The notes beneath the pieces were generated by a model. The model did no database searches. It saw only the letters and a list, made by a program, of their open reading frames with translations, and was not told where the DNA came from. From Deltaproteobacteria bacterium (lineage in GTDB: Bacteria > Myxococcota > Kuafuiibacteriia > Kuafuiibacteriales > Kuafuiibacteriaceae), in NCBI GenBank assembly GCA_016713425.1, contig JADJPE010000005.1, positions 682,001-746,000 of the forward strand: DNA of 64,000 bases, read 5' to 3'. Shown one piece after another: positions 7,897 through 16,601 of the stretch; the stretch's first letter is position 1, and each line of letters starts with the position of its first letter. The position numbers and the translations under genes were made by a program.

Positions 7897-9126
7897 TCAA
7901 GTCGTATAGTCGGCGTTGATCTTCACGTAGTCGTAGGAGAGATCGCACGTCCAGATGCGCGTCGAGGACGAGCCCTGTTTGAAATCGAGTAGGAGGTCGA
8001 TCTCGGCCTGCTTCAAGGTCTCTTGAGCGCTGGCCAGGGTCACATCGTCCGCAACTCGGCCGTCGGTCGCGATGCGAACCCCATTGACCGAGACGTCCAG
8101 GCGCTCGGGGTCCATGCCGGTACGAGCCTTGCCGACAGCCATCGCAAGGCGTCCCCAGTTCAGATCTTGCCCAAAAAATGCAGTCTTCACGAGCGGAGAG
8201 TTCGCGATCGAAAAGGCAACCGCATTGGCCGCAAGAACGGTCGTCGCGTGCTCGATACGAACAGTAATGAGCTTCGTCGCCCCCTCACCGTCTCGTACGA
8301 TGTCAATGGCGCACGCCTCCATGAGGGCCGTCAGGTGGGCCTCGAACGCGGCGTAGGCCGAACGTTGATCGAGATCGATCACCGGATTGCCCGCCGCGCC
8401 ATTGGCCAGCAGGAAGACGCTGTCGTTCGTGCTCGTGTCGCCGTCGATCGTGATGCAGTTGAAAGATCGGGCGGCGGCTGAACTCAAGGCGGATCGAAGC
8501 GCGCGCGGCGCAATGGCAGCGTCGGTGATCGCGCACGACAACATCGTCGCCATGTTGGGCATGATCATCCCGGCCCCCTTCGCGCAAGCCGCGAGATGAA
8601 TCGTGTGGCCGTTGAGCTCGAAAGCCACGCAGCGTTCTTTCGTCCGAGTGTCGGTCGTCAAGATCGCCCGCGCAAAGTCGTGCCCCGCCGACGCCGATCG
8701 CATCTCGATGAGGCGCGGGTACGCGGCCGTCATCGCCTGCACGTCGAACCGACGACCAATGACCCCGGTGGAAGCGACGAAGATCTCGACCTCCGGGACC
8801 TCCAGCCGACACGCGAGCTCGGCCACGCAGGTCTCAGCATCCTTCATCCCTTCGGGGCCAGTGTACGCATTGGCCACCCCCGCGTTGATAATGACGGCAC
8901 GTTTGCGATCGCTCGCCTTGAGATGACGCTGAGAGACGGCGACCGGCGCCGCCTTCACCTCGTTGGTCGTGAAGACCGCCGCGCCATGCGTCTCCTTGTG
9001 CTCGGAGAAAATGAGACCAAGGTTCGGACGGTCGTCGCGTCCAACACCAAGAGCCGAAAACGAAAAGCCCGGCACAAAAGAGAGTCCGGCCGTCCCAATC
9101 TCAGTCGTCTGCTTCTGATTGCTCAT
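7897..9126 (-). CDS. argJ: Bifunctional glutamate/amino-acid N-acetyltransferase ArgJ
   Basis: A 409-residue ArgJ, full length for the family. Arginine pathway: it transfers acetyl from N-acetylornithine to glutamate (and, in bifunctional forms, from acetyl-CoA). The precursor self-cleaves at the conserved Thr in KGAGMIMPNMATML (T194), which becomes the N-terminal nucleophile of the beta chain. The oxyanion pair lies in VASTGVIG (118-124). FNCITIDGDTSTNDSVF and the C-terminal end near NADYTT are typical. The start ATG at 9126 is well placed. It follows the RND pump gene by 59 bp on the same strand, so it may be read through from the efflux operon, although the products have no obvious shared function. 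Cytoplasmic. Confidence 0.96.
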   Translation of the reverse strand: MSNQKQTTEIGTAGLSFVPGFSFSALGVGRDDRPNLGLIFSEHKETHGAAVFTTNEVKAAPVAVSQRHLKASDRKRAVIINAGVANAYTGPEGMKDAETCVAELACRLEVPEVEIFVASTGVIGRRFDVQAMTAAYPRLIEMRSASAGHDFARAILTTDTRTKERCVAFELNGHTIHLAACAKGAGMIMPNMATMLSCAITDAAIAPRALRSALSSAAARSFNCITIDGDTSTNDSVFLLANGAAGNPVIDLDQRSAYAAFEAHLTALMEACAIDIVRDGEGATKLITVRIEHATTVLAANAVAFSIANSPLVKTAFFGQDLNWGRLAMAVGKARTGMDPERLDVSVNGVRIATDGRVADDVTLASAQETLKQAEIDLLLDFKQGSSSTRIWTCDLSYDYVKINADYTT

Positions 9127-9185
9127 GTTTGAACCTAAACCAAGCCTGTTGAAGGAACAGCTTTCGGCTGGACGTCAGGCAAAGA

Positions 9186-12100
9186 TCAAGCGTCCGGCGT
9201 ACCGACGAGCGCGGCGCGACGGCCCGGCCAAATCTTCTGCTTGAGGCGGCCCCAGAGTATTCGAACATCCTCGAGAATCGTGTAAAAGGTCGGCACCATC
9301 ACGAGCGTGAGAACCGTCGCGAAGGCAAGGCCGAAGATCACCGCGACCGCCATGGGCCCCCACCAATCGGCACTGGGGCTTCCGAGGATGAGCTTCCACG
9401 CCTTGAAATCGATGGCGACCCCGACGGCCATGGGCACCAGGCCCAGAATCGTCGTGATGGCTGTGAGCATCACCGGTCGGAAACGCGCGGTTCCGGCCTC
9501 AACGAGCGCCTCGCGCGTGCTCATACCCTTGGCCTTGAGCTGTTCGACATAGTCGAGGAGCACGATCGTGTTGTTGACCACCACACCGGCCAAAGAAATC
9601 ACACCGATGCCGGTCATCATGATCCCGAAGGGCGTGGCCGTCAGAATAAGACCCCACAGGACCCCGATCAGCGAAAGAACAACCGATGCGAGGATCAACA
9701 GCGGGAGATCGAGGCCGTTGAACTGCGCAACGAGCACGAGCGCGATGAGGAAGATCGCAATCACAAAGGCCGACGCGAGGAACTCCTGGGCATCTCGCTG
9801 TTCGTCATTGGCGCCCCCTAGGCGCAGCGATAGACCGGCCGGCGACTCGGCGGCTTCAATCGCTTTCACCACTTCACCACGTACCGTGTTTTCATTGAAA
9901 CCCTCTGAGACGTCGCCCGAAATCGTGACCACCAACTTCTGGTCGATGTGTCGAATCGATCCGCTGCCGCCGGTCAGCGAGAAGCCGGCGACCGCAGAGA
10001 GCGGCACCGGGAAGGTGTCCGGGCTCGTGTCGAGACGACCAGGAATGCGAAGCCCGAGCACAGCCTCCAAGTCGTTCCGGTATCGGGGCGCGAGCTCGAC
10101 GACGACGTCGTACTCGTCTTCGCCATCCCGCACCGTGCTCGCGACCGCGCCGGCCACGGCGGTCCGAATGGTCATGGCGACCGTTCGCGTGTCGGCGCCA
10201 ACGCGCTTCACGGCGCCGCGGTCGATACGAAGCCGCATCTCCGGGCGGCCCACGCGATAATCGTCGGCCAAGTCGGTGACCCCGTCGATCGATGAAAGTG
10301 TTCGTCGAAATGCTGCGGCATACGCACCGACGCGATCGAAATCGCGCCCCGAGACCTCGACCGCGATCGGATCGCCGACGGGCGGACCCATGCGCTCCTT
10401 CTCAATCTCGATCGATGCCCCGGGAATCTCGAGCAGGTGGCGCCGAATGCGGTCGATGGTCTTCGAAGCCAGCTCGACGCGCGCCTTTTCGCCCTCTTTC
10501 GCGGTGTTGGCGTCCGGAAGAAAGTCGATCGTGATCCGCGCCTGGTTGCTCACGGCGCTCGCACCATCCATCGGATGGCCCCCACCCGAAACACCCGTCT
10601 CGGCGACGAAGACGTCGACGTTCTCTTCCCTCGAGAGAATATCCTCCACCTGCCGGACGATGAGATCCGTCGCCTCGAGATCGGTCCCGTCGGGCGCCCG
10701 CACACCGATCGTCGCCCGATTGGGCTCCGTCTGAGGAAAGAACTCCGTACCGTGGTTCAAGAGCCCATACGCCACGAAGGTCCCGATAAGGCTGAGGCCG
10801 CCAATCAAGGCCGAGACATAGCGGTGCTCGATCGAAAACCGAAGGATGCGCCGATACGCGGCAAGCCGATCCGGGCGCCGAGGCCGCTCATCCGCCGCAT
10901 CCAGCCCGTCCTCGTCCTTGGTCTCGCCCGCGGTCTGGGACGAGGTCGGCAAGGAGGCTCCGTCGGGATCGGTGAGCTTACGCGAGCTCCATTTCGGATT
11001 CGCTTTCATGAACCGCGCGGTCATCACGGGAAGGACGACGATTGCGACGACCAAAGAGGCCAGGAGAACGACGATGATCGTCTTCGGAAGATAGCCCATG
11101 AACTGCCCCATGATGCCCTTCCAGAAGACGACCGGTAGGAACGCGGCGACCGTCGTGGCCGTCGAACCGGTGACCGCCCACGCGACCTCCTTCGTCCCCT
11201 CGACCGACGCGTCCCAAAGCGACCGACCCAGCTCGACGTGGCGGTAGATGTTCTCGACGATGACGATGCCGTTGTCGACGAGCATGCCGAGCGCCAAGAT
11301 CAATGAGAACAAAACGATCATGTTGAGCGTGAAGCCGAACGAGCGGAGGACCAAAATGGCGAGCAGCATCGACAGCGGGATCGAAGTCGCAATGAAGAGA
11401 CTCGTTCGGAATCCCATCACGAGCATGATGACACCCACGACCAAAATGAGGGCCGTGATGATCCCGTTCTCGAGCTCAGCGACCATGTCGTTGACGAACT
11501 TCGATTGGTCGCCCAGCGCACGAAACGTGACGCCCTCCGGCCATCGAGCCGCGTGTTCAGCCGCGAGCTTCTTCGCCGCCTCCGCAACCTCAAGGATGTT
11601 GGCGCCGGTTCGCTTGCTGATGGAGACGGTCACCGCTGGCTTGCCGTTCATCCGAGCATAGCTCTGACGGTCGGCGAAATCGTCGACCACCTGGGCGACG
11701 TCGCGCACGAAAACCGGCCGATCACCGACCCGCTTGATCGCCACCGCCGCGATCTCGTCCGCCTCCGTCAGCTCTCCCGGGACGCGCAGCAGAAAGGTCG
11801 CATCGCCCGTCGTAATGTCTCCGCCTGGGATGTTGATGTTTTCGCTCTGAATCGCGCTGATGACGTCATCGAACTTGAGCCCATAATGCTCGAGGCGGGT
11901 CGGATCGAGCTGAACTCGGAACTCGCGCTCTCGCCCGCCGGCAACCTTGGCATCGAGCACACCGGGGAGGCGAAGCGCCTCGTCCGCGAGATCCTCTCCG
12001 ATCTTCTTGAGACGCTCCTCATCCTGATCGCCCGCAATCGTGAGAATGAGGATGGGAAAGTCGCTAAAGGAAATCTCCCGAATATCCGTGTCTTCGGCGT

Positions 12101-12458
12101 CGTCCGGGATATCGCCTCGCGCCCGGTCGACCCGGTCGCGCGCCCGCTGCAGCGCGTCTTCGATCACGACCTCGGGTTCGAACTCAAGGCTGATAATGCT
12201 CACCCCCTCCGCCGAGGTCGACGACATCTTCTTGACGTCTTTGAGGGAAGCAAGTTCGTTCTCGATCGGAACGGTCACCAGCGATTCGATGTCGGCGGGC
12301 GAAACGCCAGGATACGCGGTCACGACCATCACGACCGGGATCTGCACGTCGGGCGCCGCCTCGCGCGGCATGTCAACGTATGTTGCAAGACCAATCACCG
12401 TGAGCGCAACGACGGCCGTCCCGATGAGCGGTCCTCGCCGAACAATCCATTCAAGCAT
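9186..12458 (-). CDS. RND efflux pump, inner-membrane HAE1/AcrB-type transporter
   Basis: A 1090-residue transporter with the AcrB layout: TM1 at residues 9-29 followed by the DMPREAAPDVQIPVV motif, a first periplasmic loop, TM2-TM6, a cytoplasmic segment with a charged, Asp/Glu-rich insertion, and the second half repeating the pattern. The TM4 proton-relay motif is LALGMLVDNGIVIVENI: Asp395 is kept, and Asn396 replaces the second Asp of AcrB, as in many HAE1 relatives. It would exchange protons for drugs or amphiphiles; substrate not predictable. The ATG at 12458 has AAGGAG six bases upstream. The partner adaptor and outer-membrane genes lie immediately upstream in the same operon. Confidence 0.95.
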   Translation of the reverse strand: MLEWIVRRGPLIGTAVVALTVIGLATYVDMPREAAPDVQIPVVMVVTAYPGVSPADIESLVTVPIENELASLKDVKKMSSTSAEGVSIISLEFEPEVVIEDALQRARDRVDRARGDIPDDAEDTDIREISFSDFPILILTIAGDQDEERLKKIGEDLADEALRLPGVLDAKVAGGREREFRVQLDPTRLEHYGLKFDDVISAIQSENINIPGGDITTGDATFLLRVPGELTEADEIAAVAIKRVGDRPVFVRDVAQVVDDFADRQSYARMNGKPAVTVSISKRTGANILEVAEAAKKLAAEHAARWPEGVTFRALGDQSKFVNDMVAELENGIITALILVVGVIMLVMGFRTSLFIATSIPLSMLLAILVLRSFGFTLNMIVLFSLILALGMLVDNGIVIVENIYRHVELGRSLWDASVEGTKEVAWAVTGSTATTVAAFLPVVFWKGIMGQFMGYLPKTIIVVLLASLVVAIVVLPVMTARFMKANPKWSSRKLTDPDGASLPTSSQTAGETKDEDGLDAADERPRRPDRLAAYRRILRFSIEHRYVSALIGGLSLIGTFVAYGLLNHGTEFFPQTEPNRATIGVRAPDGTDLEATDLIVRQVEDILSREENVDVFVAETGVSGGGHPMDGASAVSNQARITIDFLPDANTAKEGEKARVELASKTIDRIRRHLLEIPGASIEIEKERMGPPVGDPIAVEVSGRDFDRVGAYAAAFRRTLSSIDGVTDLADDYRVGRPEMRLRIDRGAVKRVGADTRTVAMTIRTAVAGAVASTVRDGEDEYDVVVELAPRYRNDLEAVLGLRIPGRLDTSPDTFPVPLSAVAGFSLTGGSGSIRHIDQKLVVTISGDVSEGFNENTVRGEVVKAIEAAESPAGLSLRLGGANDEQRDAQEFLASAFVIAIFLIALVLVAQFNGLDLPLLILASVVLSLIGVLWGLILTATPFGIMMTGIGVISLAGVVVNNTIVLLDYVEQLKAKGMSTREALVEAGTARFRPVMLTAITTILGLVPMAVGVAIDFKAWKLILGSPSADWWGPMAVAVIFGLAFATVLTLVMVPTFYTILEDVRILWGRLKQKIWPGRRAALVGTPDA

Positions 12459-12504
12459 GGGGGGCTCCTTCGAGGCGTTGCGGTGGCCGCCAGCAGGTCG
12501 ATAC

Positions 12505-12532
12505 AGTCATCACCATGAAGTCATCACCATGA
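12505..12532. repeat. 14-bp tandem duplication between adaptor and pump genes
   Basis: Two exact copies of AGTCATCACCATGA lie in the 93-bp gap between the adaptor stop and the pump start; function not evident. Confidence 0.8.
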
Positions 12533-12551
12533 ACACATGAACGACCGAGGT

Positions 12552-13676
12552 TCAGGTGTCGCCGAACGAGACGACCCCGTCTTTGCAGCAGGTCCCTTGA
12601 CGCGTCACGATGATGTTGTCGCCATCGACGAGTTCACGATGCCCGGTCACGATCACCTCATCTCCGGGCGAGACCCCTCGCGTGATCGTCACCTGATCGC
12701 GAAGAACGCGCCCGATCTCGACCGGACGCCAAGTCGCGACATCGCCTTCGCGCACAAAGACGCCGTTCCCGCTGCGACGGGTGACCAAGATATACTGAGG
12801 CAGCGCCAGCGCTTCCGAGCCAAGCGAGATGTCCGCCTTGACCGTCGCGATCATCCCTGGCCGCAATCGGCCTTCTTCATTCGGGACTCGAACCTCGGCC
12901 ATGAACGTCCGGGTCTTCAAGTCGGCGGCGGGACCGATCTGGGCGATCTGCCCCCGGTAGATCTGGGAGTCGGCACTCATGACCACCTGGACATCCATCC
13001 CTTCGCGCAAGCTCCCGATGTCTCGGTCAGAGATCGACAACGTCACCTTGACCGGGTCGACCTCGACGAGGCGAACCACACGCCCGCCCGGCGGGAGGAC
13101 CTCGCCGAGTTCCACGAATACGTCAGCGACGACGCCCGCAAACGGGGCCCGCACGCGCGCACGATCCCGGTTGAGCTCAGCCAATTTGTGGCGCGCTTCC
13201 GCGGACCTCAATCGAAACGTCGCCGCATCTCGCCGAGCGCGCGTGACGCTCGCGCCCGCTTTCTCGACCACGTTGAGGTCCGTCCGCACACTCTCGAGCT
13301 CAGCCAGACTCTGCTCGACCTGGAGCTCGGCCGTCGCAAGGCCGATCGATGCGAGCCCCTGGCCTGCGCGCACCCGTGATCCGAGCTTCACATCCACGCG
13401 CTCGACATACCCGCCGAGCGTCGTGCCCAACTCCGCATCACGGTAGCCTTCGACTTCGCCCGGAATCGACAAGTCGAGATGCGGCGTCGTGGCCCGCACG
13501 ACAGCGACCTCGACCCGCGTTGCCTTGCGCTTGGCGAGCGGTCTGCTCACGACCGATTCCGGCTTGGTCGCGGTCGCATCCGCGCCATTCGCGGGGACGC
13601 AGCTCACCGCCGTCACCGTCGCTATGACGAGCGAAGCGCTCGTAAACAGGGAACGAAGAAACCATCGAATGATCAC
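12552..13676 (-). CDS. RND efflux periplasmic adaptor (membrane-fusion protein), lipoprotein
   Basis: A 374-residue adaptor linking pump and outer-membrane channel. A lipoprotein signal ends with TAVSC (Cys26). The lipoyl half-motifs bracket a helical hairpin: LDLSIPGEVEGYRDAELGTT and RVRAGQGLASI before it, RVRAPFAGVVADVFVELGEV after it, then a beta-barrel with RPGMIATVKADI. The start is a GTG whose bases overlap the stop of the outer-membrane gene (GTGA), showing translational coupling. The C-terminal end, GTCCKDGVVSFGDT, contains an unusual Cys pair of unknown meaning. Confidence 0.93.
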   Translation of the reverse strand: MIIRWFLRSLFTSASLVIATVTAVSCVPANGADATATKPESVVSRPLAKRKATRVEVAVVRATTPHLDLSIPGEVEGYRDAELGTTLGGYVERVDVKLGSRVRAGQGLASIGLATAELQVEQSLAELESVRTDLNVVEKAGASVTRARRDAATFRLRSAEARHKLAELNRDRARVRAPFAGVVADVFVELGEVLPPGGRVVRLVEVDPVKVTLSISDRDIGSLREGMDVQVVMSADSQIYRGQIAQIGPAADLKTRTFMAEVRVPNEEGRLRPGMIATVKADISLGSEALALPQYILVTRRSGNGVFVREGDVATWRPVEIGRVLRDQVTITRGVSPGDEVIVTGHRELVDGDNIIVTRQGTCCKDGVVSFGDT

Positions 13677-15076
13677 GACGGGGGTGCCTCCTTGAGTCCA
13701 AGTCGTTCGAAGAGCGCGCCCACGGCGCGCGCAATCTGAAGCTCCGAAAAACGCGCGTCGAGGTGAGCGCTGACCACGTGGAGCTGCGCGAGGCGCAATG
13801 CTTCCTCGGCGTCCAAAACGTCACGTGAGGTGCCATCACCGGCCGCAAGGAGCTGGCGCTTGTCGTGGTAAAATGCCTCGGCCGCATCGAGTTCCTCTTG
13901 CGCCGCCTCAATCGACTCGAGCCCCGTGCGCAAAGCCGCGAGGGCCGCCGAAACCTCCACCGCGATGCCATCCTTGACCGAAGCCAGATCGGCCTCGCGG
14001 GCGATCATATCAGCCAGAGCCGTCTTTCGTTGGGTTCGGGCGGCCGCGAAATCGTTCGGCGACCAACGAAGATTCACGCCCACCTGCCAAGTCGTCCGAA
14101 ACTCTTCCACCGACGGAAATACACGACTGTTGGGGTTCGCCACAAGGATCGTCCCGTCGAGCGACAATTTCGGAAGCTGCTCACCGCCGTAGTAAGCGGC
14201 CCATTCCCGATTCGTCTCCACGAGCTTCTCGAGCGCTTCGATCTCGGGTCTTTGGCGAAGTGCCTCTTCGAGCGCCGCTCGATAATTCGGGATCGCCACC
14301 TTCTTCGGAAGGAACAACTCGTCGGTATGCTCGATCGGCGCGGTCTCGTCCAAGTGAAGCGCGGTGCGCAAGGCCGCCCTCGCCTGCGTGTATCCACCTC
14401 GGGCCCGCTGCGCTTCTACGACGGCCCGCGCGACCTGCGCCTTGGCCTGCATCAGGTCACCTCGCGTGGCCAAACCAGCCGCTTCGAGCCGCTCGAGATC
14501 TGCGAGATGAAGTCGCAGCACCGCAACCGATCGCTCAGCGACCAAAAGCGCCGCCCGAGCACGAATCGAAACGAAAAACGCTTCGAGCGATCCGAGCGCG
14601 ACGACCGATCGCTGGGCTTCGGTTTGCGCCGACGCGGCCTGCTCTCCCCAGTGGGCGGCCCGATAACCATGGATAATCGACAGGAAGTATTGAGTGGCTG
14701 GAATCGACACACTGCCAACCGCGCTGTAGTTGTCGAGGAGCTGCGGAAACAGATTTCCGAACGACATGCCACCGACATCCAGCGTCCCCTGCTCGACCCG
14801 GGACAGTCGCGTATAGCCGAGCGACAAATCAACTCGAGGCACGAAACCAAAAACCGCATTCTCGCGAAGACTCGCCGCCCGCTCCATTTGTGCGTCCGCA
14901 TTCTTCATGGTCGGACTCGTCTTCACCGCCCTCTCGACGACCTCCGTCAACGAAAGGCCGTCCTTGGCCGGTCGAAGGGCCTCCAAGATGTTGAGTTCCG
15001 CCGTCGTCGATGACGCGGTGAGTGAACCGGGCGAGCTCAACGCCGCCAGCGCAAGGAAAGTGGGTAGGGCTGTCAT
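13673..15076 (-). CDS. TolC-like outer-membrane efflux protein (OEP family)
   Basis: A 467-residue OEP-family channel. The frame is open back to 15238, but that extension runs over the promoter and operator. The ATG at 15076, preceded by AGAAGGATCACGAG, begins a proper signal peptide (MTALPTFLALAALSS). Two OEP repeats follow, with LTEVVERAVKTSPTMKNADA near the start and long helices typical of TolC (AEARHKL-type and VELARAQLHVV-like heptads). It would form the trimeric outer-membrane exit duct for the pump. It is the first gene of the efflux operon and overlaps the adaptor by 4 bp. Confidence 0.92.
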   Translation of the reverse strand: MTALPTFLALAALSSPGSLTASSTTAELNILEALRPAKDGLSLTEVVERAVKTSPTMKNADAQMERAASLRENAVFGFVPRVDLSLGYTRLSRVEQGTLDVGGMSFGNLFPQLLDNYSAVGSVSIPATQYFLSIIHGYRAAHWGEQAASAQTEAQRSVVALGSLEAFFVSIRARAALLVAERSVAVLRLHLADLERLEAAGLATRGDLMQAKAQVARAVVEAQRARGGYTQARAALRTALHLDETAPIEHTDELFLPKKVAIPNYRAALEEALRQRPEIEALEKLVETNREWAAYYGGEQLPKLSLDGTILVANPNSRVFPSVEEFRTTWQVGVNLRWSPNDFAAARTQRKTALADMIAREADLASVKDGIAVEVSAALAALRTGLESIEAAQEELDAAEAFYHDKRQLLAAGDGTSRDVLDAEEALRLAQLHVVSAHLDARFSELQIARAVGALFERLGLKEAPPS

Positions 15077-15118
15077 CTCGTGATCCTTCTCGGGTCGGGT
15101 CGGGTCGGGGGGGTACTG

Positions 15119-15148
15119 TATATAACAACCGAGACATCGGTTCAGCAA
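15119..15148 (-). promoter_or_regulatory. Sigma70-like promoter of the efflux operon
   Basis: On the minus strand TTGCTG (15148-15143) is followed after 18 bp by TATATA (15124-15119), about 43 bp before the outer-membrane gene start at 15076. The AT-rich -10 stands out against the GC-rich background. Confidence 0.6.
15127..15142. promoter_or_regulatory. Candidate TetR-type operator palindrome
   Basis: AACCGAGACATCGGTT is a perfect 6+4+6 inverted repeat occupying almost the whole spacer between the -35 and -10 elements. Position and form are those of a repressor site; TetR-family repressors often control RND operons, but no repressor gene is in the window. Confidence 0.6.
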
Positions 15149-15328
15149 AGAAGCACCGCCAAAGACACGGGACTGCTCCCAGAGCAGAAGACCGAGGATG
15201 GGATTGCGGTTGGGTTGCGCTTGCAGCCCTGGTGCCAAGCGTGGGCTGCCGGCGAGGACGACAAGACGGCGGCCGAAGCCAAGAACCCCCGGCCTCGGCG
15301 AGCGAATCGATGAGCGATCGATGAATGG

Positions 15329-16294
15329 CTACGACGGACGGCAGTGAGCGACAAGGACTGTGATGGGATCGGAGCAACCGGCAACCTTAGCGGCCTCGAC
15401 CAAACCACGGCACGCGGCTTCAGGGGAAACGGAGTTGCGTACGATCGAGGCGATCCTCGCCTCGTCGAGCGTGCGGTTCAGGGTGTGAGAACAGAGAACG
15501 ATCGCGTCGTCCGCTTTCAGGTGCTCGCGACGAATCTCGGGATGGCTCTGGACTCGGTGATGATCGCGATTGAACAACGAGCCCGGCACCGGCACCTCCC
15601 GTAGGCTCCGGCCGTGGTCGCTCGCGTCGGCGCCGACGCCTGCCCCACACCCTTTGCCCTTGTCGCCTCTCACGTCGTTCGAAGCTCGAGCCGCGCCCCG
15701 ATCCCAGGCGGCCGCCGCAAGTCGCTCGCCCTTCTCACCCCCAGTAAGGCGGCCGAGCACCCCACCTCGGAGCAGATAGACACTGCCGTGCCCAAAGCTC
15801 ATCACATGGAGCTCCGGCCAGAGCACATAGGCTGCGCTCAGCATCGTTTGCTGCTCGGCGTCGTCATCGCGAGGGCCCGTCGCTGCGGCGTGCAAGGCCG
15901 TCTGCACCGCCTCCTCGAGGTCCTCCGTGGTCGACTCGCGCAAGAATCTCGGGGTCAGCATGCCAACACGTTCCGCCAACTGGGCGAGTACGCGTCCACT
16001 CGAGCCAGACCCGGCGACCGAAGCCGATGTGCTCGACGCCGACCCTGGCGTCCGCTCGATGCCCGTCATCGCGAGCAACTTCCCGCGACTGCCACCCACG
16101 AGCCCTGTTTGCTCACGAAACGTGAGGCTCGTCTGCTGGACGAACATCGAGTGCACGACGTCGGAGATGAGGTACTGCACTCGCTCCTCATCATGGCCGC
16201 ACCGGGCGTGGGTCGACACGCCAAAACATTCGACGGAGACGACGGGTGTGACGTCAACCTTGTTGGTGCTCTCCGCTGCGTTAATCTGAAACAT
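15329..16294 (-). CDS. Degenerate PP2C-family (SpoIIE/PPM-like) phosphatase homologue
   Basis: The frame is open to 16840, but the ATG at 16294, preceded by AGGGGG, gives the sensible start (MFQINAAEST, 321 residues). The PPM fold can be traced: a motif-1 analogue STHARCGHDEE, a DG analogue ISDVVH, FGHGSVYLLRGGVLGRLTGG in place of GDSRxYLxRxGxLxxLT, DDAIVLCSHTLNR in place of DxxLLCSDGL, and SDPITVLV in place of DNITVLV. Several metal-binding Asp positions are changed (GD to GH, SDG to SHT), so phosphatase activity is doubtful. A Gly/Asp-rich insertion (about 215-250) interrupts the fold. The gene diverges from the pseudokinase gene across about 307 bp. Confidence 0.65.
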   Translation of the reverse strand: MFQINAAESTNKVDVTPVVSVECFGVSTHARCGHDEERVQYLISDVVHSMFVQQTSLTFREQTGLVGGSRGKLLAMTGIERTPGSASSTSASVAGSGSSGRVLAQLAERVGMLTPRFLRESTTEDLEEAVQTALHAAATGPRDDDAEQQTMLSAAYVLWPELHVMSFGHGSVYLLRGGVLGRLTGGEKGERLAAAAWDRGAARASNDVRGDKGKGCGAGVGADASDHGRSLREVPVPGSLFNRDHHRVQSHPEIRREHLKADDAIVLCSHTLNRTLDEARIASIVRNSVSPEAACRGLVEAAKVAGCSDPITVLVAHCRPS

Positions 16295-16601
16295 GCTGCC
16301 CCCTAGGTCGGATTCGTTCCCCATAGAACATTGCCCGACGCCCCGGGCGCAAGGCCTACAGTCCACAAAAGTGCCCGAGTTTCCTTGAAGTCCAGACCCT
16401 GGAGGTCTGCATTGCTGAACCATCGACCAGGTCCAGCGCGGTACGTTTTCGGGCGCGCAAGCACCGCCCTCAGGTTCTGAAGGTCCCGGCGCCTGCACGT
16501 CCGGCCGGGCTCGCGAGCTCGGTGCAAGTCGGTGTAGGCAACGCGGGGCGAGGTTCGGTGATGCGTCGGCCTTGCGGAAACCTGAATTCGCGCGAATCTG
16601 A
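16295..16601. other. Divergent intergenic region between PP2C-like and pseudokinase genes
   Basis: 307 bp with no convincing gene. It contains a perfect short hairpin, CAGACC-CTGGA-GGTCTG, at 16393-16409, and must carry the promoters of both divergent genes, but no clear -35/-10 pair can be named. Confidence 0.5.

Larger units (their letters stand above)
15077..15328. other. Upstream region of the efflux operon
   Basis: A 252-bp intergenic stretch. From right to left it holds the tail region after the PP2C-like gene, the efflux promoter with its palindrome (15119-15148), and a run of GGGTC repeats at about 15091-15113 that would lie in the 5' untranslated leader. No gene is seen. Confidence 0.7.

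Noticed and set aside
15077..15238. N-terminal extension of the outer-membrane efflux protein
   Set aside because: It would translate through the promoter and palindrome; the ATG at 15076 has a ribosome site and signal peptide.
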